From CALKZN01 sp050633585 (GTDB lineage: Bacteria; Pseudomonadota; Gammaproteobacteria; Arenicellales; Arenicellaceae), in NCBI GenBank assembly GCA_050633585.1, contig JBOEGT010000025.1:42910-106909 (forward strand): a stretch of DNA of 64,000 bases, in the 5' to 3' direction. Position 1 is the stretch's first letter, and each line of letters starts with the position of its first letter. Below, piece after piece: positions 1 to 9,460 of the stretch. Below the pieces are notes generated by a model. The model saw only the letters and a program-made list of their open reading frames with translations. It made no database searches and was not told the origin of the DNA. The position numbers were made by a program, and so were the translations under genes.

Positions 1-2
1 AT

Positions 3-1691
3 TTGATGCCAACAGAGCTACTTTTACAAGAGCAGTTAATTGGTATGCGTTCAGTCAACAAAATCAGTAATGTTAATGTGGCGTGGGATGATTTATCTGT
101 TGAAATTATGAAACATCGACTCAGGGTTAACACGTTGTTCAATGAGTTTTTTGCTAATGAAGATGAGTCAGAAGTTGATGATTTTGAATTCCCAGAAAAC
201 TGGGAGTCAACCTTGGATGCGCGCTCTAATGCGATTGTCGAGAACTGGACTAATGGATTTACTCAATACGGCGTTTCTAGTGGCATGGCTGTCGCGCTTG
301 AACCTTTGTCAAATAAGTTATTAAGTGCGGTTTATCATAGCCAAACAAAACAAGATTTAAATGTCAGCTTTGTGAGAGTTGATGATTTTTTAGGGTCACT
401 GAGCAGCCCTGATCAATACTTTCGATTACTGGCTAGCCACCCGGATTTGGCTGACAGTATTGTGCCTCCATTGTTACATTCACCGCATATGGGGAAACTG
501 CTTAAACAATCACCACATATTATTGATCATCTTCTTGAGCCCAAGGGGTCGATGGATTTGGTATCTCGGGTTCAAGGTTTTGAATCACAACTCAGCAGCA
601 TTTTTGCGAGCGATGACTATGGTATTCGTCTTGAGAGTCTCAGGCGTTATGTGAATGAAAATTTATACGAATCATATTTAGCTTTTTTCCGTGGCGATAT
701 GCCTGTGAAGAATTTTCAAATGTGCCTGACTCGTTTGGCTGAATGTACTTTGGCAGCATCTTTGGAAATCGCAAAACAAGAGTTGCAACTCACGTCTTTG
801 CCCTTGGTTGTTCTTGGTATGGGCAAACTCGCAATGTCTCGCATGTCACCGTTATCTGACCTGGATTTGGTGTTTATTTTTGACGATGATTTTGAACTGG
901 AAGTTGCGCAAAAAGTGGTATCACGCTTACAAACCATCTTAGGAATGGAGTTGCGAGAGGGTATTGCTTATGAATTGGACACTAGACTTCGGCCTTCGGG
1001 GCGTTCAGGTCCTCCGACAGTGTTTTTGAGTGGCTTTCGCGAACACCACATGGAGCGAGCTAAAAACTGGGAGCACATTGCATTGCTTCCGTCTCGAATA
1101 GTCGCAGGAGATATCAAGTTAGGTCATGCAGTTATGCAGATTAAACATGATATTTTTGTTAAATCTCGCGATGATAGCCAATGGCTGACGGATGTGAAAA
1201 AAATGTGGCGACGTGTCGAAGAGCAGCGCATTCAAGATGTGGATGCTGACATCGTGAGTTCTAAGCTCAGAAAAGGAGGGTTAATGCAGGCAGAATACTT
1301 AGCGGTTTGTTTTTGTATTGATCAGTTATCTGATCCTGAGTTTTATCAAGCCAATAAACATCAAATAGATCGTTTTAGTTATTTGTTGCAAAATACTCAA
1401 AAAGCGCATGATATTGAAATTGATCTTAATCAAGCCATTGAGTTTTGGTCAACGGTGCAAATTTGGGAGCGTTTGCTGGGGTTAGAGAATGGCTCTTATG
1501 ACGATATGCCTGAGCACCTTCAACGGTTGATGTTGCAACAGCTAGATTGTGATTCAATGAAAAGTTTTTATATAAAAGCTGAAAAAGTTAGCCAACGAGT
1601 TGAGCATGCAATGAATATTTACTTTTCATCCTGCCCGGTTAAAGCGAATGAGCTGGAAGAGTGGCAAGAATTAAGGGTGCAATGGCAGTGA
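3..1691 (+). CDS. glnE: GlnE-like glutamine synthetase adenylyltransferase, 3' part
   Basis: C-terminal part (about 562 codons) of a protein resembling the adenylyltransferase/deadenylylase that regulates glutamine synthetase by nucleotidylation. The frame is open to the left edge, so the first part lies outside the window; full-length family members are about 950 residues. A nucleotidyltransferase core is visible (LGMGKLA..SPLSDLDLVF), followed by the family signature YELDTRLRPSGRSG and WEHIALLPSRIVAGD. The usual acidic metal-site motif (GG..[DE]IEF) reads GGLMQAEY here, with Gln in place of the first acid. This may be a divergent paralogue rather than the canonical enzyme. It ends convergently 21 bp from the LysE-family gene. 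Confidence 0.75.
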   Translation: MMPTELLLQEQLIGMRSVNKISNVNVAWDDLSVEIMKHRLRVNTLFNEFFANEDESEVDDFEFPENWESTLDARSNAIVENWTNGFTQYGVSSGMAVALEPLSNKLLSAVYHSQTKQDLNVSFVRVDDFLGSLSSPDQYFRLLASHPDLADSIVPPLLHSPHMGKLLKQSPHIIDHLLEPKGSMDLVSRVQGFESQLSSIFASDDYGIRLESLRRYVNENLYESYLAFFRGDMPVKNFQMCLTRLAECTLAASLEIAKQELQLTSLPLVVLGMGKLAMSRMSPLSDLDLVFIFDDDFELEVAQKVVSRLQTILGMELREGIAYELDTRLRPSGRSGPPTVFLSGFREHHMERAKNWEHIALLPSRIVAGDIKLGHAVMQIKHDIFVKSRDDSQWLTDVKKMWRRVEEQRIQDVDADIVSSKLRKGGLMQAEYLAVCFCIDQLSDPEFYQANKHQIDRFSYLLQNTQKAHDIEIDLNQAIEFWSTVQIWERLLGLENGSYDDMPEHLQRLMLQQLDCDSMKSFYIKAEKVSQRVEHAMNIYFSSCPVKANELEEWQELRVQWQ

Positions 1692-1712
1692 TTTTATGAA
1701 TCGCCAACGACG

Positions 1713-2345
1713 TTATGTTTCGCTTGCAGCAGAGCTTAGCAGCTTAATTCCTAGGCCGGACATGACTAATCCTGCTAGCCTGTCGAATCTTGTTTTGTAA
1801 TGTAAATATAGTTGCTTTGAATGATTTGAAGACATGATTAATGCGACGCATACATACCAACTTACCTCAATAGTGAAAACAACAAACAATAAAATAATAG
1901 CGAAAGACAATAAGTATGATGGAGGTAGAAATGCAGCAAAAACGCTGGCATAAACAATGGCTGTTTTCGGGTTGCTGGTTTGTGTGACTAAGCCTAACCA
2001 AAATGAACTCTTCATAGAATTAAGCGTGTTCTTGGTCGTTGTTTCTACGATCTTTGTTTTTGCATTTTTGAAAATGCTATACGCTAGATAGCATAAATAT
2101 AAACCTCCAAAAACTTTCAAGGCAATGTATAGCGCAGGCACTGCAAGTAATACGGATTGGATGCCCAGTAAGGCCAGCGAAGCAAATAACACACCGCCTA
2201 GTCCCATGCCTATTGATGCAGCGATTGCACTAGCCCTTGAAGTAGACACAGCAATACGTGTAATAACAATGAAGCTCGGTCCAGGGCTCATCGTGCCGAC
2301 GAGTAACGCACCAATAATACCTGTTAATGTTAAAAGTTCTTGCAT
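1713..2345 (-). CDS. LysE/RhtB-family amino-acid exporter
   Basis: A 210-residue inner-membrane protein with about six hydrophobic segments and the N-terminal signature of the LysE/RhtB translocator family (GTMSPGPSFIVITR). Members export amino acids such as homoserine, threonine or lysine; the substrate cannot be read from sequence. The ATG start has a GAGG ribosome site about 8 nt upstream. It is transcribed in the same direction as fpr, but a strong hairpin terminator lies between them, so it probably has its own promoter. Length is normal for the family. Confidence 0.85.
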   Translation of the reverse strand: MQELLTLTGIIGALLVGTMSPGPSFIVITRIAVSTSRASAIAASIGMGLGGVLFASLALLGIQSVLLAVPALYIALKVFGGLYLCYLAYSIFKNAKTKIVETTTKNTLNSMKSSFWLGLVTQTSNPKTAIVYASVFAAFLPPSYLLSFAIILLFVVFTIEVSWYVCVALIMSSNHSKQLYLHYKTRFDRLAGLVMSGLGIKLLSSAASET

Positions 2346-2426
2346 GCTCTAGTGCCTCAAGGTTCAATTTTCATTGATCATATTAGTTTCTTTTGGCGTT
2401 GAAAAGCGATTGAAGCGTTTCCCATA

Positions 2427-2456
2427 AAAAAAGCAGAGCTGTCGCTCTGCTTTTTT
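2427..2456 (-). terminator. Rho-independent terminator of fpr
   Basis: A GCAGAGC/GCTCTGC stem with loop TGTC is flanked by seven A and six T, so it also works on the opposite strand. It sits 21 bp after the fpr stop codon. Confidence 0.85.
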
Positions 2457-2476
2457 GATCGAAACTTTAGTTGAAT

Positions 2477-3256
2477 TTAACTTTCAACGAAGGCTCTTTC
2501 AATGACATAGTGTCCGATATCACTTCGGACAGTCTCTGTGTAACCCATTCCATCTAGGATTTCACAGAGGTCTTTTAACATTGATGGACTACCGCATAAC
2601 ATGAAACGATCGTCTTCTAAGTTCATTGGAGGTAAGCCCACCGATTCAGCAAGTTTCCCACTAGTGATCGCATCTGTTAATCGACCTTGTGTTGGAAAAT
2701 CTTCGCGAGTAACCGTTGGGTAATATACAAGCTTTTCTTGAACAATATCGCCAAAGAACTCATTTGACGGGAGCTCTTTTTGAATAAAGTCTTGGTAAGC
2801 AAGTTCTGATACGTAACGAACGCCATGCGTTAAAATGACTTTGTCGAATTTCTCATAGACTTCAGGGTCTTTAATGATGCTCATAAAAGGAGCAAGACCA
2901 GTGCCTGTCGCTAGTAGATATAAGTTTTTACCGGGTTGAAGGCGGTCAGCGACTAATGTGCCTGTCGATTTGGAGTTGACGAGCACTTTGTCGCCAACTT
3001 TGATTTTTTGTAATTTTGACGTCAATGGCCCATCTGGGACTTTAATGCTAAAAAACTCAAGGTTTTCTTCGTAATTTGCGCTGGCCATGCTGTATGCGCG
3101 CATTAATGGTTTGCCATTTTCGTCCTCTAGACCAATCATAGTGAAATGACCGTTTTCGAAACGAAAACCTGGGTCACGAGTTGTCGTGAATGTAAAGAGA
3201 GTGTCGTTCCAGTGATGAACGCTTAAAACTTCTTCTTCGCGGATTTGTGCTGCCAT
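2477..3256 (-). CDS. fpr: Ferredoxin--NADP+ reductase
   Basis: A 259-residue FAD flavoenzyme that moves electrons between NADPH and ferredoxin or flavodoxin in the cytoplasm. The FAD-binding motif RAYSMAS is at about residue 55, the NADP-binding motif ATGTGLAPF at about residue 115, and a conserved Cys-Gly motif (MLCGSPSM) lies near the C-terminus. The terminal HYVIERAFVES is typical of the short bacterial Fpr class. It is divergent from a LysR-family gene over a 205-bp spacer. That matches the Pseudomonas fpr/finR arrangement, where FinR activates fpr under superoxide stress. A TATAAT box lies in the spacer. Confidence 0.92.
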   Translation of the reverse strand: MAAQIREEEVLSVHHWNDTLFTFTTTRDPGFRFENGHFTMIGLEDENGKPLMRAYSMASANYEENLEFFSIKVPDGPLTSKLQKIKVGDKVLVNSKSTGTLVADRLQPGKNLYLLATGTGLAPFMSIIKDPEVYEKFDKVILTHGVRYVSELAYQDFIQKELPSNEFFGDIVQEKLVYYPTVTREDFPTQGRLTDAITSGKLAESVGLPPMNLEDDRFMLCGSPSMLKDLCEILDGMGYTETVRSDIGHYVIERAFVES

Positions 3257-3345
3257 ATTGACCTCAACGTATAATGTTGCTGAACGTTACCGTGGCGCTG
3301 TTTTTGGTCTTCACACAATGTTTGACTCAATGCGAGCGCGCGCGG

Positions 3346-3374
3346 ATTATATCGGTATTATACTGCTTTGTATA
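3346..3374 (-). promoter_or_regulatory. Candidate sigma-70 promoter of fpr
   Basis: On the minus strand, TATACA (3374-3369) is followed after 17 bp by a perfect TATAAT (3351-3346), about 90 bp upstream of the fpr start. Read by eye; no start-site evidence. Confidence 0.4.
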
Positions 3375-3461
3375 TCTAAAAAACAGGATTTAAAAAATTT
3401 TATCTTCGAAAAAACCGAATAATTTTTTATTAGCTTAGATCATTATGTTATATTGCGGCCT

Positions 3462-4376
3462 ATGAGATATACATTAAGACAATTAGAAGTATTCCTTGAA
3501 GTCGCTAGATCGGGTAGTTTGACCGCTGCATCGAATGAATTGGCCATGTCACAATCAGCAGCCAGTGGTGCTTTAAAAGAATTAGAATTACGTTTTGATA
3601 CACAGTTATTTGATCGCGTTGGTAAACGTTTAAAGATCAACCCATCTGGTAGGGCGTTACAAACCAAAGCCGAAGAATTGTTGCAGAGAGCTTCTGATTT
3701 AGAAGCGACCTTGATTAAGCAAGGTGAATTTGGTTCGATCAAAGTGGGCGCGACAATGACTATTGGCAATTATTTGTTTGTTGATATGTTTACGGAATTT
3801 AAACAAAAGTATCCTCAAGCGAATGTCGATTTATCTGTTGGGAACACACGCGAAATCGTTGATAAAGTGTTGAACTACCAAGTGGATGTTGGTTTGATCG
3901 AAGGTGAAGTGAATGAGCCTGATATTGATGTTATCCCTTGGCGCAATGATGAAATGGTGATTGTGTGTTCCCCTGAACATCCATTGGCAGACTGCACTGA
4001 AGAGTTAACTCGGGACCAATTAGTGAAGTTAGATTGGATTGTGCGCGAGAAAGGGTCAGGCACAAGGCAAACGTTTGAGCGAGGGATGTATGGCATATTG
4101 CAGGATTTAAATTATGTGCTTGAGCTTGAACAAATTGAAGCGATGAAACGTGCTGTGACGCTGAATTTAGGTGTGTCGTGTTTATCTAAAAGTTCGGTTG
4201 AGCACGAAATAAACCGAGGAGATTTAGTCGAACTAACAGTTAAAGATCGACAGTTCACTCGTTATTTTTATGTGGTGTTACATCGTGACAAATTTTTGAC
4301 AGACGATGTGGAGAAGTGGCTAGATTACTGTGGTTTAAGAGTCGAGGAAATTTTCTTTTTCCGAGAACAGGCTTAG
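3462..4376 (+). CDS. finR: LysR-family regulator, probable FinR
   Basis: A 304-residue LysR-type activator with an N-terminal winged helix-turn-helix (LRQLEVFLEVARSGSLTAAS, then SQSAASGALKELE) and a C-terminal LysR substrate-binding domain. The divergent pairing with fpr matches the Pseudomonas finR-fpr locus, so regulation of fpr under oxidative or redox stress is the best guess. The symbol rests on context plus the LysR fold. The ATG is chosen because the next upstream in-frame start (TTG at 3453) lacks the family N-terminus; no clear Shine-Dalgarno is seen, and a TATATT box lies only a few bases upstream of the ATG. Confidence 0.8.
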   Translation: MRYTLRQLEVFLEVARSGSLTAASNELAMSQSAASGALKELELRFDTQLFDRVGKRLKINPSGRALQTKAEELLQRASDLEATLIKQGEFGSIKVGATMTIGNYLFVDMFTEFKQKYPQANVDLSVGNTREIVDKVLNYQVDVGLIEGEVNEPDIDVIPWRNDEMVIVCSPEHPLADCTEELTRDQLVKLDWIVREKGSGTRQTFERGMYGILQDLNYVLELEQIEAMKRAVTLNLGVSCLSKSSVEHEINRGDLVELTVKDRQFTRYFYVVLHRDKFLTDDVEKWLDYCGLRVEEIFFFREQA

Positions 4377-4396
4377 TTGACGTTCCTCCAAAAACA

Positions 4397-4430
4397 AAAA
4401 AGCCCATGATGGTGACATCATGGGCTTTTT
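4397..4430. terminator. Bidirectional terminator between convergent genes
   Basis: The stem AGCCCATGATG/CATCATGGGCT (11 bp, loop GTGA) is flanked by A and T runs on both sides, between the convergent LysR and MFS genes. Confidence 0.88.
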
Positions 4431-4453
4431 GGGTCATGTAAACGATAGATTAG

Positions 4454-5671
4454 TTAGTCTCTGTTTTCCTCTCTTAGTGCGGGTAGCACTCGGCCTTCAC
4501 GCTTAATAACGCTTAAGCAGACTAGGCCTAATACCATCATGGCACTTACAATATATAAAGGGAGATTAAAACTGCCTGTCATTTCTGCGACAATGCCCGA
4601 TATGATCGGGGAAACGATTTGAGCCAAACTGTAGCCTAATGTTAATTGAGCCATAATCTGCGTAGCACGGTAACGGTATTTATAGGCAATGACTCGAAGT
4701 GTTAATGACACGATTCCCATAAAAGACACGCCAAACAGTAATGCACTGATGGCAATCGATTGAAAGGATGTGAAGAATGTCATTAATAAGTTGCTGACAA
4801 TATTAATGATAAATGCTGCGCGTATAGCATTTAAAAAGCCAACTCTATGAGCAACGCGTTCCCAAATAAAAGGTGCAGGAGCAGCTGCTAGTCCAACAAA
4901 AATCCACATGAGCGTGCCTTGATTACGCAATGGGATATATTCCGCGATTAAAGAGGTAAAGGTTACATTAATCGTATTACTAAACCCTGCACAGATATAA
5001 GCAGCTGTAATCATCAGTAACCATTTTTTCGAAGGTTCTTCTGCTTTGCGGTTGTCCTGTTGCTTAGATTCTTGAATTTGCTCTTGGTTAGGGAAGGGCA
5101 GTAAGAAGAAAGCTGGAATAGCAAACACAGCACCGAATGCGGATAATGCAAACCATTGACCTTGCCATGGAACGCCGCCCATTAACTGTTTGGCGGCATA
5201 TTCGACGATTAGTGCGCCGAGAATAATACCAATTCCTAAGCCAGAGAAATGGATGCCTAAGTCTTCTTTGTGGCCATTTCGCTCAAGCCATTTAGCAATC
5301 AGTCCAGTACCTAACATGAAAACTAACGCGGTTGATACGCCACCAAAGAAACGGCTGAGGTACCAAATAAGAGAGTTTTCATGAAAACCCATAATGGCTG
5401 TTGAAAGCACCGCAATGACTAGGCCGTAGCGATAGAAGAAATCTTGTGCTCGTAAGTCCCTGAGTAGCCACACCATGAATAGGCCCGTTAGGTAACCTAT
5501 ATAATTCCAGCCAGCTAGCCAGCCAGCCAGGCTTTCGGTGACGCCAATTTGATCTTGCATATAAGGGATCATTGGTGTGAATGAATAGCGTGCAATTCCC
5601 ATGGCGAGAATTAACGCGCAAACCCCTGAGAATAAGACACTGTATTTTGAGCTGCGGATGATATTAACCAA
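4454..5671 (-). CDS. YbfB/YjiJ-family MFS transporter
   Basis: A 405-residue major facilitator with about 12 membrane segments. The N-terminal motif MGIARYSFTPMIPYM and SLAGWLAGWNYIGYL are characteristic of the YbfB/YjiJ subgroup, whose substrates are unknown. The central cytoplasmic loop is hydrophilic (NQEQIQESKQQDNRKAEEPS). The start is a TTG, supported by a good GGAG ribosome site 7 nt upstream; the next internal ATG would remove the first membrane helix. It follows the SCO gene by 47 bp and could be read through from the cyo block. Confidence 0.85.
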   Translation of the reverse strand: MVNIIRSSKYSVLFSGVCALILAMGIARYSFTPMIPYMQDQIGVTESLAGWLAGWNYIGYLTGLFMVWLLRDLRAQDFFYRYGLVIAVLSTAIMGFHENSLIWYLSRFFGGVSTALVFMLGTGLIAKWLERNGHKEDLGIHFSGLGIGIILGALIVEYAAKQLMGGVPWQGQWFALSAFGAVFAIPAFFLLPFPNQEQIQESKQQDNRKAEEPSKKWLLMITAAYICAGFSNTINVTFTSLIAEYIPLRNQGTLMWIFVGLAAAPAPFIWERVAHRVGFLNAIRAAFIINIVSNLLMTFFTSFQSIAISALLFGVSFMGIVSLTLRVIAYKYRYRATQIMAQLTLGYSLAQIVSPIISGIVAEMTGSFNLPLYIVSAMMVLGLVCLSVIKREGRVLPALREENRD

Positions 5672-5718
5672 TGTTCTGCTCCGTATTAATCGTTCTATTA
5701 AATCTATGAGTAAATTGT

Positions 5719-6339
5719 TTATTGCAAAGCTAATGCTTTGCCAGTGAGTGTTTCGCGTAATTTTGCAGCCAGCTCATTAGGCGTGGTGCTATGACGTAAT
5801 GCATCAACTAAATGACCGTCACGGTCGATCACATAGTATCGAGATACGTGTTCAAATAAATAGTCGTTAGTTTTGTCTTCAGTACGCTTAAAGTAAGCGC
5901 CATATTGGTCGGCTGTTTGTTCTATCGTATTATCATCACCGGTGATTCCAATAATATTAGGGTGATAATATTGCGTAAACTTTTCTAAGCTCTTCAAATT
6001 GTCGCGTTGCGGGTCAATGCTGATCATGATGCCTTGAATATCAGATAATTCTTCCGAAGACATTTTCCCGAAAGCCGCTTGAATGATACCCATTGAATTA
6101 GGGCATACCTCTGGGCAGCTCATAAAGCCAAAATACATGACGACCGCTTTGCCTTTAAAGTCACTTAATGAGACATCACCACTTGATGAATGTAGGGTGA
6201 AATCACCGCCAAGTTCAGCAAATGAACGAGGTGTTTTTTCACCAAAATCAGTTTTACTAGTTAGCGTGAAGAGTGTCACTAATCCAATAATAGCGATGCT
6301 TAAAATGCTAATAACAAGAGGTGTCTTTTTGATGGTCAT
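5719..6339 (-). CDS. SCO1/SenC-family copper chaperone or thiol reductase
   Basis: A 206-residue membrane-anchored periplasmic protein: one N-terminal helix (residues 7-28), then a thioredoxin-like SCO domain with the copper/thiol motif CPEVCP and the distal histidine in LFEHVSRYYVID. SCO proteins deliver copper to, or reduce, the CuA site of cytochrome c oxidases. This gene directly follows cyoD, 17 bp downstream on the same strand, yet the adjacent oxidase is of the quinol type without CuA. It may serve CuB assembly, another oxidase, or redox sensing. An in-frame upstream extension overlapping cyoD was rejected because ATG 6339 gives a clean signal anchor. Confidence 0.88.
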   Translation of the reverse strand: MTIKKTPLVISILSIAIIGLVTLFTLTSKTDFGEKTPRSFAELGGDFTLHSSSGDVSLSDFKGKAVVMYFGFMSCPEVCPNSMGIIQAAFGKMSSEELSDIQGIMISIDPQRDNLKSLEKFTQYYHPNIIGITGDDNTIEQTADQYGAYFKRTEDKTNDYLFEHVSRYYVIDRDGHLVDALRHSTTPNELAAKLRETLTGKALALQ

Positions 6340-6356
6340 AACAAAAAGTCTATGTA

Positions 6357-6704
6357 TTAATGACCCAGCAGCATGTTGTGACTGAGGTGGTTCATAATCC
6401 AAATGGATCCCAGAACAACAATCAGCACAATCAACACGATAAATACACCGGAAGTTGTGTTCCACATTTGGCCGGATGAACCGTTCATATGTAAAAAGAA
6501 GACCAGCTGTACCAACACCTGCGCGACTAAACAAATCAAAATAATGATAAGAGTCAATGCGCCAGTATTGCCTGACATAACCATTCCAAAAGGAATGATG
6601 GTAAGAACAATCGATAGAATAAGGCCGATAATATACTCTTTGACGCTTCCATGAGATGCGCCGCCGTGTCCATGTTCACTGTGTGTGTCTGTGTGATTAG
6701 TCAT
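6357..6704 (-). CDS. cyoD: Cytochrome o ubiquinol oxidase subunit IV
   Basis: A 115-residue protein with three membrane segments and a His-rich N-terminus (HTDTHSEHGHGG). It is the small subunit IV that assists assembly of the bo3 quinol oxidase. Its ATG overlaps the cyoC stop by one base (TAATG), which indicates translational coupling and fixes the start. The segment VQLVFFLHMN is typical of CyoD and related subunit IV proteins. Last cyo structural gene before the SCO gene. Confidence 0.93.
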   Translation of the reverse strand: MTNHTDTHSEHGHGGASHGSVKEYIIGLILSIVLTIIPFGMVMSGNTGALTLIIILICLVAQVLVQLVFFLHMNGSSGQMWNTTSGVFIVLIVLIVVLGSIWIMNHLSHNMLLGH

Positions 6705-7342
6705 TACATAACCCCCATCAAATAAACGATGCTGAAAACACAAATCCAAATAACGTCTAGAAAGTGCCAAAAAAGTGATAAACAAGCCAGGCGGCAGCTA
6801 TTGGTTACTGTTAAGCCGTCTCGCATAATATGGATGACTAGGATGACCATCCAAGTCATACCTGCGAATACATGCAAGCCATGAGTGCCGACTAAGGCAT
6901 AAAATGCTGACCAATAACCGGCAGATCGAGGACCCGCACCTTCATGGCTAAAATGATAGAACTCATAAAGTTCCATGCCTAAAAAAGCTGCGCCTAAAAG
7001 AAAGGTGATGCCTAGCCAAAGGAATAACCCTTTTAAGTCTTGTCTGTGTGCATAGAGCATTGCCATGCCAAAGGTAAAGCTACTGAATAAAAGCAATGCT
7101 GTTTCACCGGCAACAAATTTTAGGTCAAACAGATCTTTTGGTGTTGGTGCGTCAACGAAGTTACCGTTTAAGACGGCGTAGACGGCGAAGAGTGATGCAA
7201 ATAAAATGCAGTCGCTCATGATGTAGATCCAGAATCCTAGCAGTGTATCCCCTTCATAATCATGGTGGTCATGATCGTCGTGGTGATCGTCATGTGCTAT
7301 GACTGCATCATTAGTCTGTGTGTTTAGTACAGCGTCGCTCAT
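6704..7342 (-). CDS. cyoC: Cytochrome o ubiquinol oxidase subunit III
   Basis: A 212-residue heme-copper oxidase subunit III with five membrane segments. Recognisable stretches are LGFWIYIMSDCILFASLFA near the N-terminus and GTHGLHVFAGMTWM. The N-terminal tail is His/Asp-rich (HDDHHDDHDHH), longer than usual and a possible metal-binding tail. The start has a strong AGGAG site. It lies between cyoB (60 bp upstream) and cyoD (1-bp overlap). Confidence 0.94.
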   Translation of the reverse strand: MSDAVLNTQTNDAVIAHDDHHDDHDHHDYEGDTLLGFWIYIMSDCILFASLFAVYAVLNGNFVDAPTPKDLFDLKFVAGETALLLFSSFTFGMAMLYAHRQDLKGLFLWLGITFLLGAAFLGMELYEFYHFSHEGAGPRSAGYWSAFYALVGTHGLHVFAGMTWMVILVIHIMRDGLTVTNSCRLACLSLFWHFLDVIWICVFSIVYLMGVM

Positions 7343-7402
7343 TTGAGTCTCCTAATTAAATACTGTATTAATGTCTGTGCGTTGTGAATTAATCATGATG
7401 CA

Positions 7403-9460
7403 TTACGCCTTGATCTGATTTTCTGGAGTCACATCAATGCCACTTTCGCGAAGCGATTCGAAGTGTTCTCCTTCAATCTCTTCAACTTGTTTGACGGGCA
7501 CGTAGTAGTCTTTGCTACGTACAAATGTATAGGCGATATAACTCGCAAACATGCCAAAGAATCCAAGTGCAGCCATCCACCATATATGCCAAACCATGGC
7601 GAAACCAAAGACAAAAGAGAAGCCTGCAATGACAATGCCAGCCCACGTGTTTTTTGGCATATGAATTTCTTTATAAGAAGTTGGCTCAATAAAAGCGGTG
7701 CCTTCTTCTTTCATATCGTGCCATGGATCACGGTCGTTGATCGTCGGTACTTTAGCAAAATTATAAAATGGCGGTGGAGAAGAGGTCGCCCATTCTAATG
7801 TGCGGCCACCCCATGGATCACCTGTCACGTCAGGGTTTTTCTTGCGGTCACGGATACTTGCGAAAATTTGGTAAAGTTGTACGCAAATACCCAATAAAAC
7901 GATCAGTGCGCCAATACCCGCAACAAGTAGCCAGTTGTTCCAAACGGGGTTGTCATAGTAATTCAAGCGACGAGTCATGCCCATGAACCCTAAGACGTAT
8001 AATGGGATAAACGCTGTACAAAAACCGACTGTCCAAAGCCCACAAGCCCATTTGCCTAAGGTTTCATTGAGTTTAAAGCCAGTCGCTTTAGGGAACCAAT
8101 ATGTGAGGCCAGCAAAATAACCAAACAACACACCGCAAACAATGACGTTATGAAAGTGTGCCACCAAGAATAAGGTGTTATGGAGTACAAAGTCTGCCGC
8201 CGGAATGGCTAGCATCACACCCGTTAATCCTCCAAAGACGAAGGTGATCATAAAGGAAATCGTCCACCACATTGGTGATGTCATTTCAACCTTGCCTCCC
8301 CACATTGTAAATAGCCAGTTAAAGAACTTTACACCAGTTGGAATGGAGATAATCATTGTCGCAATGCCAAAAAAGGCATTCACACTAGCGCCTGCGCCCA
8401 TGGTGAAGAAGTGATGCAACCATACGATAAATGACAAGAACATGATGCAGCATGTCGCATACACCAATGATGTGTAGCCAAATAAGCGTTTACGGCTAAA
8501 TGTGGCCGTTACTTCTGAAAAGATACCAAATGCAGGCAAAATGAGAATATACACTTCAGGGTGTCCCCATGCCCAGATAAGGTTGACATACATCATTTGG
8601 TTTCCACCCATGTCATTGGTGAAAAAATGGGTGCCAAAGTAACGGTCAATGGTTAATAAGGTGATTGTGACCGTTAAAATTGGGAATGCCAGAATAATCA
8701 GCACATTTGAACAAAGTGACGTCCAGGTGAATACAGGCATTTTCATCAATGTCATGCCTGGTGCACGCATGCGTATGATAGTGACAAAAAAGTTAACACC
8801 AGAGAGTAATGTACCGATGCCTGAGATCTGTAAAGACCATAACCAATAATCAACGCCAACCCATGGGCTGTATTCAATCCCTGAAAGAGGAGGGTATGCC
8901 AACCAACCTGTCGCTGCGAATTCTCCGACAAAAAGTGACGCATTAACGAGCATTGCGCCTACAACGAATAACCAGAAGCTTAGTGAGTTAAGGAAGGGGA
9001 ATGCCACATCACGCGCGCCAATTTGTAAGGGGACGACAATGTTCATCAGGCCAACCATAAATGGCATTGCCACGAAGAAGATCATGATCACGCCATGTGC
9101 GGTAAAGATTTGGTCGTAGTGTTCAGGGGGTAAATAGCCCACACCAGAGGTGTCAGAGACGGCCAAGGCTTGCTGTGAACGCATTAATAAGGCGTCTGAA
9201 AACCCTCGAATGAGCATGATGATAGAGGCGATGATATACATGATGCCGATCTTTTTGTGATCGACCGATGTGAGCCACTCATCCCATAAATACTTGAGTT
9301 TTCCCCAGTATAAAATAGCGCCGATTACTCCGATAGCTACCATCGTAGCCGTCAAGAATGTGGTCAAAATAATTGGATCATGGAATGGAATGGAATCCCA
9401 TGTTAATTTACCAAAAATTGGATCCGGATCAGTGACGATTGTGTGTTTACTAGCAGCCAT
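7403..9460 (-). CDS. cyoB: Cytochrome o ubiquinol oxidase subunit I
   Basis: A 685-residue catalytic subunit of the bo3 oxidase, with about 15 membrane segments, carrying low-spin heme b, high-spin heme o and CuB. Visible landmarks are WAWGHPEVYIL (CuB histidine and cross-linked Tyr), the His pair in VWLHHFFTMG, and VAHFHNVIV with the heme ligands. It oxidises ubiquinol, reduces O2 to water and pumps protons. Its ATG overlaps the cyoA stop by one base, so the two are translationally coupled. Confidence 0.96.
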   Translation of the reverse strand: MAASKHTIVTDPDPIFGKLTWDSIPFHDPIILTTFLTATMVAIGVIGAILYWGKLKYLWDEWLTSVDHKKIGIMYIIASIIMLIRGFSDALLMRSQQALAVSDTSGVGYLPPEHYDQIFTAHGVIMIFFVAMPFMVGLMNIVVPLQIGARDVAFPFLNSLSFWLFVVGAMLVNASLFVGEFAATGWLAYPPLSGIEYSPWVGVDYWLWSLQISGIGTLLSGVNFFVTIIRMRAPGMTLMKMPVFTWTSLCSNVLIILAFPILTVTITLLTIDRYFGTHFFTNDMGGNQMMYVNLIWAWGHPEVYILILPAFGIFSEVTATFSRKRLFGYTSLVYATCCIMFLSFIVWLHHFFTMGAGASVNAFFGIATMIISIPTGVKFFNWLFTMWGGKVEMTSPMWWTISFMITFVFGGLTGVMLAIPAADFVLHNTLFLVAHFHNVIVCGVLFGYFAGLTYWFPKATGFKLNETLGKWACGLWTVGFCTAFIPLYVLGFMGMTRRLNYYDNPVWNNWLLVAGIGALIVLLGICVQLYQIFASIRDRKKNPDVTGDPWGGRTLEWATSSPPPFYNFAKVPTINDRDPWHDMKEEGTAFIEPTSYKEIHMPKNTWAGIVIAGFSFVFGFAMVWHIWWMAALGFFGMFASYIAYTFVRSKDYYVPVKQVEEIEGEHFESLRESGIDVTPENQIKA

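Noticed and set aside
6340..6534. N-terminal extension of the SCO protein
   Set aside because: It lies inside cyoD in another frame, and ATG 6339 gives a normal membrane-anchor start.
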